Assembly (NCBI RefSeq): GCF_018398335.1
Contig: NZ_JAHBRX010000001.1
Coordinates: forward strand, 2,232,001 to 2,296,000
Reading direction: 5' to 3'
From: Chelatococcus sp. HY11
Lineage (GTDB): Bacteria > Pseudomonadota > Alphaproteobacteria > Rhizobiales > Beijerinckiaceae
DNA: 64,000 nucleotides
Positions 1 to 7,668 of this stretch are shown here, piece after piece (position 1 is the stretch's first letter; each line of letters starts with the position of its first letter). Under the pieces are notes generated by a model. It was not told the origin of the DNA. It searched no databases and worked only from the letters and a program-made list of their open reading frames with translations. The translations under genes and the position numbers were made by a program.

Positions 1-179
1 TAGGAGGCCGGCAGCACAGCCGCATAGTTCCGGAAGAGGTCGTACAGCACCTTGCTCGGCGCCGGCAGGATGTATTCCGGTGTTTTGAAGATGCGGACCG
101 CCAATTCCCACGCCAGGACGGCGCCGACGAGGCTCGCCACCGTCTGCAGCTGGCGCATCCAACCACCCATCGCTTTCAA
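1..179 (-). CDS. ABC transporter permease, NitT/TauT type (N-terminus only)
   Basis: The complementary strand encodes the first ~59 residues of an inner-membrane permease; the rest lies beyond the window edge. The segment has a first hydrophobic helix followed by the motif Y-I-L-P-A-P-S-K-V, which is typical just after the first helix in SsuC/TauC/NitT-type permeases. A TTG at 179 sits 6 nt after GGGAGG and is the best-placed start; an in-frame ATG at 170 is 15 nt from that site. The gene is divergent from the ATPase gene at 325, so both probably belong to one importer of an organic anion (sulfonate, nitrate or similar). The ligand is not determinable. Confidence 0.7.
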   Translation of the reverse strand, partial: MKAMGGWMRQLQTVASLVGAVLAWELAVRIFKTPEYILPAPSKVLYDLFRNYAAVLPAS

Positions 180-180
180 C

Positions 181-208
181 TTTTTCCTCCCAAGTTTTTC
201 CTCCCAAG
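181..208. repeat. 14-bp perfect tandem duplication of a ribosome-binding region
   Basis: TTTTTCCTCCCAAG occurs twice head to tail (181-194 and 195-208). On the minus strand each copy carries GGGAGGAAAAA, so the leader of the permease gene has two Shine-Dalgarno-like sites. Confidence 0.85.
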
Positions 209-245
209 CGCGCCGTTTCGTGATCGAAGGGCTTGACCTATTGCT

Positions 246-275
246 GGAACATAGTTCTGTTTGGAACAACGTTCC
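246..275. promoter_or_regulatory. Paired GGAAC-N3-GTTCC palindromes, probable IclR operators
   Basis: GGAAC-aac-GTTCC (263-275) is a perfect palindrome. A second copy, GGAAC-ata-GTTCT (246-258), has one mismatch. The centres are 17 bp apart and lie between the divergent permease and ATPase genes. Operators of IclR-family proteins are often of this short-arm, 3-nt-spacer type, and an IclR gene is the next-but-one gene (1173-1994). Binding by that protein is inference. Confidence 0.5.
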
Positions 276-324
276 GTCAAGTTATTTTTCGCGGCGCAAG
301 GTCGCGACCAAGGGAGGATAGTGG

Positions 325-1170
325 ATGAGCGATGCCAGCACGCGTGATGCCACGACGAGCGCTGATTCAGCCCCCGCGGGCAGGACCTATCGCCCGGGCG
401 TCACGCTCGAGGGGGTTACGAAAACCTTCGGCACGGCAGGCGCCCCCGTTGTTGCGCTCGAACGCGTCGATCTCACTATCGGCGACGGTGAGTTCGTCGC
501 CGTCGTCGGGCCTTCGGGCTGTGGCAAATCGACCATGCTGCGGCTGATTTCCCGTCTATCCCTGCCCACCACCGGCAAGATCACCGTTTTCGACGATACC
601 TCGACCAAACCGCCCTCTGGCATGAGCATCGTATTCCAGAATCACGTCCTGCTCGCCTGGCGCACGATCCTGGAGAACGTACTTTTTCCCGCCGACATGG
701 TGGGCCAGAGCAAGGCACCGCTGCGCGCCAAGGCCTTGGAGCTCCTGAAAAGCGTGGGGCTCGCCGATTTCGTCGAGCGCTATCCTCACGAACTGTCGGG
801 CGGCATGAAGCAGCGCGCGTCGATCGCGCGCGCCCTGCTTCTACAGCCGCGTCTTCTCCTGATGGATGAGCCCTTCGGCGCGCTCGACGCGCTGACACGC
901 GAACAGATGCGCGTCGATCTGGAAGCCCTCTGGCTGAAGCATCGGATGACCATTCTGTTCATCACCCATTCCATCGACGAGGCCGTCCTGCTGGCCGATC
1001 GGGTGATCGTGATGACGCCACGCCCCGGACGCATCGAGCGCATCATGGAGATCAACATGGCGCGTCCCCGCGGATTGGCGGCGCGCCGTGATCCGGAATT
1101 CCTCGAGAAGACCGAGGAAATCACCGAGATCTTCCTGTCACGCGGCGTGCTTCACGGCGAGGCCCATTAG
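325..1170 (+). CDS. ABC transporter ATP-binding protein, NitT/TauT (SsuB/TauB) type
   Basis: Cytoplasmic ATPase that powers an importer of the nitrate/sulfonate/taurine class. The 281 residues show Walker A GPSGCGKST (62-70), Q-loop in VFQNH (about 103-107), signature LSGGMKQ (157-163), Walker B LLLMDEPFGALD (177-188) and the H-loop histidine near 214. The D-A-L-T-R sequence after Walker B is common in the SsuB/TauB group. The ATG at 325 follows AGGGAGG at good spacing. It is divergent from the partial permease and 2 bp ahead of the IclR gene, so ATPase and regulator are probably co-transcribed. No solute-binding protein is seen inside the window. The exact ligand is unknown. Confidence 0.9.
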   Translation: MSDASTRDATTSADSAPAGRTYRPGVTLEGVTKTFGTAGAPVVALERVDLTIGDGEFVAVVGPSGCGKSTMLRLISRLSLPTTGKITVFDDTSTKPPSGMSIVFQNHVLLAWRTILENVLFPADMVGQSKAPLRAKALELLKSVGLADFVERYPHELSGGMKQRASIARALLLQPRLLLMDEPFGALDALTREQMRVDLEALWLKHRMTILFITHSIDEAVLLADRVIVMTPRPGRIERIMEINMARPRGLAARRDPEFLEKTEEITEIFLSRGVLHGEAH

Positions 1171-1172
1171 CG

Positions 1173-1994
1173 ATGACGGCGCTGTCTGGAAAAACAGGCC
1201 TCTGGAAATCCGGCTCGATCCAGGATATCGGCCGAGATCCCCCGAGCGGACCGGTCGACCGCGTGCTCGCGACACTGGAGCTTCTGGCGCTGGCGGAAGA
1301 GCCCATCCGACTGTCGGATATCGCCCACCGCCTGAATATCCCGAAGAGCGCCGCGCACCGCATCCTGACGTCTCTCGTGGACAATGGCTGGGCCGACCAG
1401 AGCCAGGAAAGCGAGTGCTATGGCCTGACGCTGCACATGGCCCTCATCGGCCAGCGTCTGCTCGCCCATCTCGATCCGACGAACCTGCGCCAGCCGATCC
1501 TCGACGATGTCGCACGGCGCACCAAGGAACTCGTGCGCCTGACCACCGTGCAAAACGAGACCTTGGTGTGGACGGCATCCTCACGCGGTCGCCGTTCCGG
1601 CCTTGTCTACGAGCCCGATATGGGCGAGCGCATCGTTCCCTTCGCGACGGCGAACGGGAAGGTTTGGCTCGCGACGCTCTCCGCGGAGGACGCGGCGCGA
1701 ATCGCTATCGCCTCGGGCCTCGGCAAATGGGCGGATGCACCGCCGAACACCATTCGTAATCTGGCCGATCTCACGCGCGAACTCGACGAAACACGGAGCC
1801 GAGGCTACGGCCTTGCCCGCGAGGAAGCCGAGGTCGGCGTTGGCGCTGTCGCGGTTCCGATCTTCCGCGAGAGCGTGCTTGTCGGCTCCATGAGCGTCGC
1901 CGCGCCGATCTCCCGTCTCCCGCCCGAGCGCATCACGTCCCTCGTCGGGGTCCTACGCAAGGCGGCGGCCGACATGGCGCTCGCCTGGTCATGA
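1173..1994 (+). CDS. IclR-family transcriptional regulator
   Basis: A 273-residue DNA-binding regulator. The N-terminal winged helix-turn-helix spans about residues 28-90 (LSDIAHRLNIPKSAAHRIL is the recognition region). The C-terminal IclR effector domain follows to the end, with the usual A-N-G-K-V near 165 and G-x-G-A-V-A-V-P near 228. It starts 2 bp after the ATPase stop codon, which implies translational coupling. Its most likely targets are the paired palindromes at 246-275 in front of this operon, giving autoregulation and control of the divergent permease. The effector is unknown; probably a degradation intermediate of the imported compound. Confidence 0.92.
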   Translation: MTALSGKTGLWKSGSIQDIGRDPPSGPVDRVLATLELLALAEEPIRLSDIAHRLNIPKSAAHRILTSLVDNGWADQSQESECYGLTLHMALIGQRLLAHLDPTNLRQPILDDVARRTKELVRLTTVQNETLVWTASSRGRRSGLVYEPDMGERIVPFATANGKVWLATLSAEDAARIAIASGLGKWADAPPNTIRNLADLTRELDETRSRGYGLAREEAEVGVGAVAVPIFRESVLVGSMSVAAPISRLPPERITSLVGVLRKAAADMALAWS

Positions 1995-2056
1995 CCTTCG
2001 GTCATCGGCCGTCATGAAAGAAGAGCAGACCTGAGGAACGCGCGTTACCGTCTGGC

Positions 2057-2140
2057 TCAATCCATGTTGAACAGCAGCCGGAAGACAGCGACGAAGCCGA
2101 CGACGACCAGGGGAAGGCCGAGATAGAGTTCCCATTTCAT
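2057..2140 (-). CDS. Small single-pass membrane protein, hypothetical
   Basis: An ORF of 27 codons that begins M-K-W-E-L and has one hydrophobic segment (about residues 7-23) ending in a short N-M-D tail. Very small membrane proteins of this shape, with a W-E-x-x-x-G-L-P start, are frequent in Hyphomicrobiales genomes, which is the main support. The ribosome-binding site is weak (an AGGG about 13 nt upstream). It lies alone on the minus strand between the IclR gene and msrB. Confidence 0.4.
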   Translation of the reverse strand: MKWELYLGLPLVVVGFVAVFRLLFNMD

Positions 2141-2320
2141 GGCAGACGTACCCTGCAAGGTAATAGGTAGCGCGAGCGATCCGCCCGTCGGGCCACTCTC
2201 ATACGCCTCTCGCAGACTGTTACCATGGCGCGATCCGCCGCAGGAGTGGCCGTCATTGCCAATTCGACCTCGGCATCCCAGATTGAGGGCACTTATCGGC
2301 AGCGCGCGAGGAGACATTTC

Positions 2321-2734
2321 ATGGCGAGCACGCATTTCCCTGTAACGCGGACGGAGGCCGAATGGCGGGCGATGTTGACGCCCGAGCAATACTATATCAT
2401 GCGCAGCCATGGCACTGAGCGCCCCGGCAGCTGCGCCCTGCTTCATGAAAAGCGAGCCGGCACGTTTTCCTGCGTCGGTTGTGACCAGCCCCTGTTCGAA
2501 TCGAGCCTCAAGTTCGAGAGCGGCACTGGCTGGCCCAGCTTCAACGATCCCGTGCCGGGCAGTGTGGAAACCACCGTCGACCACAGCCACGGGATGACGC
2601 GCACGGAAGTTCATTGCGCGCGCTGCGGCAGCCACCTCGGCCACGTCTTCGACGACGGCCCGCCCCCGACCTACCTGCGCTATTGCATCAACGGCGTTGC
2701 GCTCAAGTTCATGCCGGCTCACGCGAGCGTCTGA
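2321..2734 (+). CDS. msrB: Peptide-methionine (R)-S-oxide reductase MsrB
   Basis: Reduces methionine-R-sulfoxide in proteins back to methionine; a cytoplasmic oxidative-damage repair enzyme of 137 residues, normal for single-domain MsrB. Visible features are the E-W-R entry near residue 12, two zinc-binding CxxC pairs (C-V-G-C and C-A-R-C), the substrate motif GTGWPSF, H-x-x-H-V-F-D-D-G and the catalytic cysteine in R-Y-C-I-N. The open frame extends upstream to 2225, but the ATG at 2321 with GAGGAG about 8 nt before it matches the family N-terminus. It is followed at once by a strong terminator. Confidence 0.96.
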   Translation: MASTHFPVTRTEAEWRAMLTPEQYYIMRSHGTERPGSCALLHEKRAGTFSCVGCDQPLFESSLKFESGTGWPSFNDPVPGSVETTVDHSHGMTRTEVHCARCGSHLGHVFDDGPPPTYLRYCINGVALKFMPAHASV

Positions 2735-2737
2735 CAT

Positions 2738-2775
2738 AAAAAGCCCGGCGGATCGGTGATCCGCCGGGCTTTCTC
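2738..2775. terminator. Rho-independent terminator between convergent genes
   Basis: AAAGCCCGGCGGATC (2740-2754), a GGT loop and the exact complement GATCCGCCGGGCTTT (2758-2772) form a 15-bp perfect hairpin with A- and T-tracts on its two sides. It lies 4 nt after msrB and about 20 nt after the convergent gene, so it probably serves both strands. Confidence 0.9.
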
Positions 2776-2792
2776 TGTGAACGCGATCCAAG

Positions 2793-5369
2793 TCAGATCG
2801 AGAAACCGAGCCCGTCGGCCAGCGTGTTGACGTTGTCAGGCGTCAACCAGCGTGTGATGCCGACGATGTTGTGGAAATACCACGTCTCCGAATCGAACTG
2901 ACGGATCTCCACACCGTTGGGATAGTAACGGCCGAGCGCGTCATAGGATTCGCTGCCGGTCGAATCGATCACGAAATTGCCGCCGCCGCCCACAAGCTGC
3001 GCATAGTCTCCCGTCCAGGTGATCGCATGGCTTGCCTGACCGGGGGTTGCGCTGCTCGGATCCGTATTCACCGGCGTGGGCGAAATATAGAGGATGTCGC
3101 CAGGCTGGAGATTGGCCTCCAGGAAGGCCTGGATCTCGGCATCGGTGGCCTGCCCGTCTTCGCCGTAGATATCCGTTGACAGGGCGACCCGCTCGGCCGT
3201 CAGGGTCTTGCCGAGCCAGGCCACGTCGACGGTGAGCTGATTGGCCTGGATCTGGGTATCCGAATTGATCCAGAAACCGAAGGCGAAGTTGTAGTACCAG
3301 CTCGTGAAGTCGGTGCAGTCCACACCCTGGGTGTGGAAGCCCGATACACTTGCGCCCCAGGCCACCTGCGGCAGCATCGCAGCGTCGGATCCGGGCTCAT
3401 AGCTGTACCACGTCGGCGCGTGGTGGTGTTCGTAGGCGACGCCGTAATTTGTGAAAATCGAAGCCATCACACGCGCCTGGAACAGCTCCTGCAGCGTTTC
3501 CGTCGCGCCCTCAGGTAGGCTGAAGTCCGGCTTGAACAGGTCCGCCGGCATGGCGTCGGAATTCAACGCACCGGGAGTGCCCGGTCCCCACGAGCTGACG
3601 TCGGACGTGGCATCGGTAATGTATTTCGCGTTCCACGCCTCGGTCGCCGCGAGAGCTCCCTGGTAATGAGACTGGAAATCGGACGTCAGCGAGGCGAGTT
3701 CGTCGGACGAGACCGATCCGAAACTGACCACATAGGGCGACTCATAGGAGACCTGCGCCACCTGCACCAAGCCGTATTTGCTCCGGGTTGCCGAATTCTG
3801 CTCGATGGCGCCGGGCCCCCAGGGATTGGTCCATGCGGTCTCCCCATCGACCACATTGCTCGAATTATCGACAGCGACCCAGGCGCCGCTCGTGCTGTCG
3901 TAGCTCAGCAGCTGGACGTCGGTTCCGCCGAAGCCACCCGTGACGAGAATGGGGGATGCCGAACCTCCGGGAAGCACGGGGTTGGCGCCGGCATCGGCGG
4001 GTGGTTGCGGGAACATGAAGCCGCCACCGGCAAAGACGGGAAGGGTCGTGCCGTCCCACGGGATGGACTGCGTGCTGCCGTCCGCCAGGATCTGCACCGG
4101 ATTGGCTTCCAGTGCGTTGGCATGCACGATGAGCGCACCGGGAACGCCTGCGCCGCGCAGCAGGGCATCCGTCGGGCCCACGATGGGCAGAGCCCATTGG
4201 TCCAGGCTCGCCGACGTCAGCCCGTTCGGGAACTGGATGATCGTCTGCTGCGCGCTGATCGCGGTGGGGACTACGCCGCCCGTGAAGTCTGCGCCATAGG
4301 GCTGAAGGACACGCGGCGTCCCGACGATCGACCCGTCCTCGGGGTTGATCGTGAAGACCGCGAGATTGGCGCCGGAGAGATCGCCGAGGATGATCTCGCC
4401 ATAGCCGTTGCCGTCGGTGTCGCCCATGGCCGCCGCAAGCCCATGGCCGGCCACATACCAGTCGCCGAGGAGGCCCGTCGGTGTCACGTCGGTCGGGGCG
4501 CCGGTGCGGCCAGCGTTGAGCTGCAGAAGCTGAACCGGCGACGTTTCACCTGAGGCCGGCTCGGTCTGCGTGAGAAGAATTTCGGCGCGGCCATCCGCGT
4601 TGAGATCGCGCACGGCGACCGACATCCCACCGCCGTAGGTGCCGGAAAAGGCGGCGAACGAGGTGAAGGTCAGATTGGGCGCGCTATAGGTGGAGCCCGT
4701 GTAAGCGTAGTCGGCACCGCCGAACAGCACCTGCACCTGCCCGCCGCCATTCGCGTCGGGGGAGACGGCGATGATATCGTCGAAGCCATCACCATCGACG
4801 TCGCCGCTGGCAACCTCCACACCGCCGACGTTATCGGCACCGAAGGGCAGCCATGTCTGGAGGACCGCACCGTTGTTGCCGTCGAAGACCGTGACATAGG
4901 AGAGAGGCCCCGCCGCCGAACCGACAATGAGCTCGGGGACGCGATCGGCGTTGATGTCGCTCAGCGTCATCGTGCCAAGGGCGGCCGACACGCTCGCCGC
5001 TTCCGAAGAAGAGGCAAAGGCCACCCCCACTTGCGATGCCGGCATGCCGGACTGCATCGCGTTCAGCCAGAAGGTGAGCCCCGCCTGATCCGGCGCGCGG
5101 CCAAATGTATTCTGGTAGAGCGCCGTCAGAAATACCGTGTTGTCCGTGTCAACGCCCGGATGCTGCTGCTGGAACTCCGCGCTTTCGAAAAAGGCGTTGG
5201 AAATGTCGTCGATGGACGTTCCATCGTTGTACAGATCCATCCAGAACGAAAGCCCGGCGGCATCCGGATCACGCCCGACATAGACGTTGTAAAGCCGCGC
5301 CACCTGCTCAACCGCGAGGATACCCGCGGGCGTTGTCAAATCGATCACGCCACTATCTGAAGTCGCCAT
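2793..5369 (-). CDS. DUF4214 / FG-GAP-like repeat protein with C-terminal papain-like amidase domain
   Basis: A large 858-residue protein, probably exported by a type I system because it has no N-terminal signal peptide. Residues about 5-130 hold two DUF4214 units (LYNVYVGRDPDAAGLSFW and LYQNTFGRAPDQAGLTFW). Residues about 130-470 contain repeated D-x-D-x-D-G-like calcium-type motifs (D-V-D-G-D-G-F-D-D, D-L-N-A-D-G-R-A-E, D-T-D-G-N-G-Y-G-E) typical of FG-GAP/VCBS propeller blades. Near the C-terminus Cys685 in GVDCTDFTSW, a P-G-D-I-L-Y segment, His781 in SHAITW and a following D-S-T-G resemble the Cys-His core of NlpC/P60 or Amidase_6 domains. The frame opens upstream, but the ATG at 5369 with a purine-rich leader gives the natural N-terminus. 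Function is unknown; a secreted wall- or matrix-acting hydrolase is an inference. Confidence 0.75.
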   Translation of the reverse strand: MATSDSGVIDLTTPAGILAVEQVARLYNVYVGRDPDAAGLSFWMDLYNDGTSIDDISNAFFESAEFQQQHPGVDTDNTVFLTALYQNTFGRAPDQAGLTFWLNAMQSGMPASQVGVAFASSSEAASVSAALGTMTLSDINADRVPELIVGSAAGPLSYVTVFDGNNGAVLQTWLPFGADNVGGVEVASGDVDGDGFDDIIAVSPDANGGGQVQVLFGGADYAYTGSTYSAPNLTFTSFAAFSGTYGGGMSVAVRDLNADGRAEILLTQTEPASGETSPVQLLQLNAGRTGAPTDVTPTGLLGDWYVAGHGLAAAMGDTDGNGYGEIILGDLSGANLAVFTINPEDGSIVGTPRVLQPYGADFTGGVVPTAISAQQTIIQFPNGLTSASLDQWALPIVGPTDALLRGAGVPGALIVHANALEANPVQILADGSTQSIPWDGTTLPVFAGGGFMFPQPPADAGANPVLPGGSASPILVTGGFGGTDVQLLSYDSTSGAWVAVDNSSNVVDGETAWTNPWGPGAIEQNSATRSKYGLVQVAQVSYESPYVVSFGSVSSDELASLTSDFQSHYQGALAATEAWNAKYITDATSDVSSWGPGTPGALNSDAMPADLFKPDFSLPEGATETLQELFQARVMASIFTNYGVAYEHHHAPTWYSYEPGSDAAMLPQVAWGASVSGFHTQGVDCTDFTSWYYNFAFGFWINSDTQIQANQLTVDVAWLGKTLTAERVALSTDIYGEDGQATDAEIQAFLEANLQPGDILYISPTPVNTDPSSATPGQASHAITWTGDYAQLVGGGGNFVIDSTGSESYDALGRYYPNGVEIRQFDSETWYFHNIVGITRWLTPDNVNTLADGLGFSI

Positions 5370-5389
5370 TTGTCCGCCCCTGCCCCTAT

Positions 5390-5404
5390 GTTCCCTATAG
5401 GAAC
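5390..5404. promoter_or_regulatory. Short inverted repeat upstream of the DUF4214 gene
   Basis: GTTCC-ctata-GGAAC is a perfect 5-bp-arm palindrome 21 bp before the ATG on the minus strand. A further GGAAC follows at 5409. It may be a regulator site in the leader, but support is thin. Confidence 0.25.
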
Positions 5405-5585
5405 CAACGGAACAGTAGTGGCAGAACATGACAGCGCGTGCAGCAGGAAAACTGCGCTCGCTGCAATATTAAGGATGAAAACAGGTCGTTCGCCACAATG
5501 GTTAACAAAAACGAACGACAGTGGCCGTCGTTTTTATAGAGATACACTTGTCCGGCGCGGCTTCGGCCCTTTCATCGGAAGTGGA

Positions 5586-5609
5586 ACGGCGGGGCGTCCG
5601 CCCCGCCGT
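5586..5609 (-). terminator. Hairpin after the enolase-superfamily gene
   Basis: ACGGCGGGG (5586-5594) and CCCCGCCGT (5601-5609) form a 9-bp GC-rich stem 8 nt after the stop codon of the minus-strand gene ending at 5617. There is no clear U-run, so it may act as an mRNA 3-prime stabiliser or weak terminator. Confidence 0.5.
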
Positions 5610-5616
5610 CTTCATC

Positions 5617-6831
5617 TCAGGCGAACAATGGCCGCACGTCCGGCGTATATCGGCCGAGCTTCTCGCGATCGATGGTGACGCCGAGGCCGGGCAGATCGGG
5701 AATCGTCAGCCAGCCCTCCGAATCGAGCACGAAGGGCTCGGCGAGGATGCCGTCGACATAGGGGCTGCCACCAATGAACTCGACGAGATCCGCGCTGGGG
5801 AACGCCGAGGCCATCTGCAAATCCGCAGCCAGACCAAGCGCGGTGTTCCAGCCATGGCCGATGTATTTGACGCCGAAGTCATCCGCCATCCAGGCGATGC
5901 GGCGCTGTTCGGAGATGCCGCCGACTTTGGTGACGTCGGGCTGCACGATGTCGATGGCGCCACGGGTGAGCCAGGGTATGAAAGCCTGGCGTCGTGTGAT
6001 GACCTCGCAGCCGGCGATAGGCACCGGTGAGCACCGGCGCAACTCCCAGTAATCGTCGATCGCATCGGGGCGTACCGGTTCCTCGAACCAGCCCACATCA
6101 AACTGCGCCAGCATCTCGGCCGTGCGCTTCGCCCATTTGAAACCGTGCGGCCATTGCGCATCGCTGGCGCCGGCATCCACGAAAAGCTTGGCCTTGTCGC
6201 CGGCGCCCTCGCGCGCGGCCCTGACGATCGCCTCGTCAAGGCGCGTATCGAGCGCCCGGCCGAAGGGGCCCCAGCCGATCTTGAAGGCCGTGAAGCCCTT
6301 GTCCCGATAGCTCGCGATGACATCACGCATCACGGCAGGCTCCTCCATCAGGAGCGAACAATAGGGCTGCACCCGACGTCGATAGCTGCCGCCGAGAAGC
6401 CGCCCCACGCTGAGGCCTGTCGCCTGGCCAAGAATGTCCCACAACGCGATGTCGATGCCGCTGATGGTGTGGGTCAGCGTGCCGCCGCGTCCCATCCAGA
6501 ATGTGTTCTGGTGCAGCTTCTCGCTGACGAATTCAGGGCTGAGCGCATCCTCGCCGAGAAACAGCGGCTCCAGTACCTTGAGGCCCGCCTGCACAAGGCG
6601 GCCATCCGTGAACGAACTGCCGTAGCCCGTCACGCCCTGGTCCGTATGGACCGCGATGATCGCATGGATCGAGTCGTCCGGCCGGATCTCGGCCGACCAG
6701 CCGCCTTTCGGGCTTTCGCCGAACAGGGGGGCGGCCTCGATGCGGGTGATCCGAAAGGGCGGCAGAGCTGCCGGGCGCGCTGCGGGTGTGGAAGGCACGG
6801 GCATGGAACGAGACGTCTCCCTGTTGGTCAC
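5617..6831 (-). CDS. Mandelate racemase / muconate lactonizing enzyme family protein (enolase superfamily)
   Basis: A 404-residue metal-dependent acid/sugar dehydratase, racemase or cycloisomerase. The N-terminal capping domain covers about residues 25-150 and the TIM barrel the rest. Visible metal and catalytic positions are D in LFVDAG, E in WFEEPV, E in AGCEVI, D in QPDVTKVGG and H in IGHGWN. The usual K-x-K barrel motif is K-I-G here (A-F-K-I-G-W-G-P), so the second lysine is absent. The GTG start at 6831 overlaps the GntR stop codon (GTGA) and has AGGGA 6 nt before it; an ATG 27 nt downstream is the alternative. It is co-transcribed with its GntR regulator. A related enzyme with the same K-F-G-W-G-P motif sits at 13964-15142. 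Confidence 0.88.
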   Translation of the reverse strand: MTNRETSRSMPVPSTPAARPAALPPFRITRIEAAPLFGESPKGGWSAEIRPDDSIHAIIAVHTDQGVTGYGSSFTDGRLVQAGLKVLEPLFLGEDALSPEFVSEKLHQNTFWMGRGGTLTHTISGIDIALWDILGQATGLSVGRLLGGSYRRRVQPYCSLLMEEPAVMRDVIASYRDKGFTAFKIGWGPFGRALDTRLDEAIVRAAREGAGDKAKLFVDAGASDAQWPHGFKWAKRTAEMLAQFDVGWFEEPVRPDAIDDYWELRRCSPVPIAGCEVITRRQAFIPWLTRGAIDIVQPDVTKVGGISEQRRIAWMADDFGVKYIGHGWNTALGLAADLQMASAFPSADLVEFIGGSPYVDGILAEPFVLDSEGWLTIPDLPGLGVTIDREKLGRYTPDVRPLFA

Positions 6832-7577
6832 TGTTCTTCCCTCTCGGCACGCCGGCGGGCGATGATCGCCTCGTAATCCATGGCGTGGTTCATCACGGTG
6901 ATATGGTCGTCCAGCGTCGCGCTGATCGCCGCGATATCGCCAGCCTCGAAGATCGCGAGCAGTTCCTGGTGCTCCTCGACCACGCCGAACATCGGTTTGC
7001 CGAAGGTCGCGAGACCGAAAATGATGGTGAACTGGCGGGCCAGCGTTTCCCACAGGTCCAGCGTCACGCTGTTGCCGCCCAACAAACAAAGCGCCCGATG
7101 GAACCTGGTATCGGCGACGGCGACACCATAGGCATCGCCACGCGCCGCCATCAACTCCATCTCGCCGACGGCGCTGCGCAGTAAATCGAGATGCGCGCCG
7201 CGATTGCGCCCGCCCGAGACGGCGCGCGCGGTGGCGCTGGCCTCGAGCGCAATGCGCGCCTCGATGAGGTCCGACACGCGCTCGTTGGTCACTGGCCGCA
7301 GACGAATACCCTTGTAGGGCTCGTTGATGACCACGCCCTGGCTCTCGAGAAGCCGCAGCGCCTCCCGCACGGGAACCCGGCTGACGCCGAGCTTCCGCGC
7401 GAGTTCCGCCTCGACGATGCGATCACCCGGCAGGATGAGGCCGGCCGACGCCCCCGCGATGATCGCTTCAATGGCGAGATCCACAAGGGTTTGCGGCTGC
7501 AGCCGCTGCCAATCCGCACCGGCTGCTTCAGCGGCCCGCGTCGGCTCAATCACTGCGCTCGTCCTCGTATGTTGCAT
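6828..7577 (-). CDS. GntR-family (FCD domain) transcriptional regulator
   Basis: A 249-residue repressor of the FadR subgroup. The winged helix spans about residues 30-95 (A-R-K-L-G-V-S-R-V-P-V-R-E-A-L-R is the recognition helix region). The all-helical FCD ligand domain covers about 105-230, with metal or ligand-type residues in DTRFHR and DDHI. It is divergent from the deacylase gene at 7669 and overlaps the downstream enolase-superfamily gene by 4 nt. The perfect palindrome at 7628-7639 in the shared intergenic region fits the TNGTATACNA-type operator of FCD regulators, so it probably represses both directions until a pathway acid binds. Confidence 0.93.
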   Translation of the reverse strand: MQHTRTSAVIEPTRAAEAAGADWQRLQPQTLVDLAIEAIIAGASAGLILPGDRIVEAELARKLGVSRVPVREALRLLESQGVVINEPYKGIRLRPVTNERVSDLIEARIALEASATARAVSGGRNRGAHLDLLRSAVGEMELMAARGDAYGVAVADTRFHRALCLLGGNSVTLDLWETLARQFTIIFGLATFGKPMFGVVEEHQELLAIFEAGDIAAISATLDDHITVMNHAMDYEAIIARRRAEREEQ

Positions 7578-7627
7578 CTTATCCTGGCGACCACCGTGTT
7601 CGATGAGCTCACTTGACTTATCGTAGA

Positions 7628-7639
7628 ATCGTATACGAT
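7628..7639. promoter_or_regulatory. GntR operator candidate ATCGTATACGAT
   Basis: A perfect 12-bp palindrome centred on GTATAC. It lies in the 91-bp gap between the divergent GntR and deacylase genes and is flanked by partial copies (TTATCGTA at 7619-7626 and ATACGATTATA at 7641-7651). It fits the known FadR/FCD-type operator form TNGTATACNA. Confidence 0.65.
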
Positions 7640-7668
7640 GATACGATTATAAGAGCAAGGAGGGCAAT

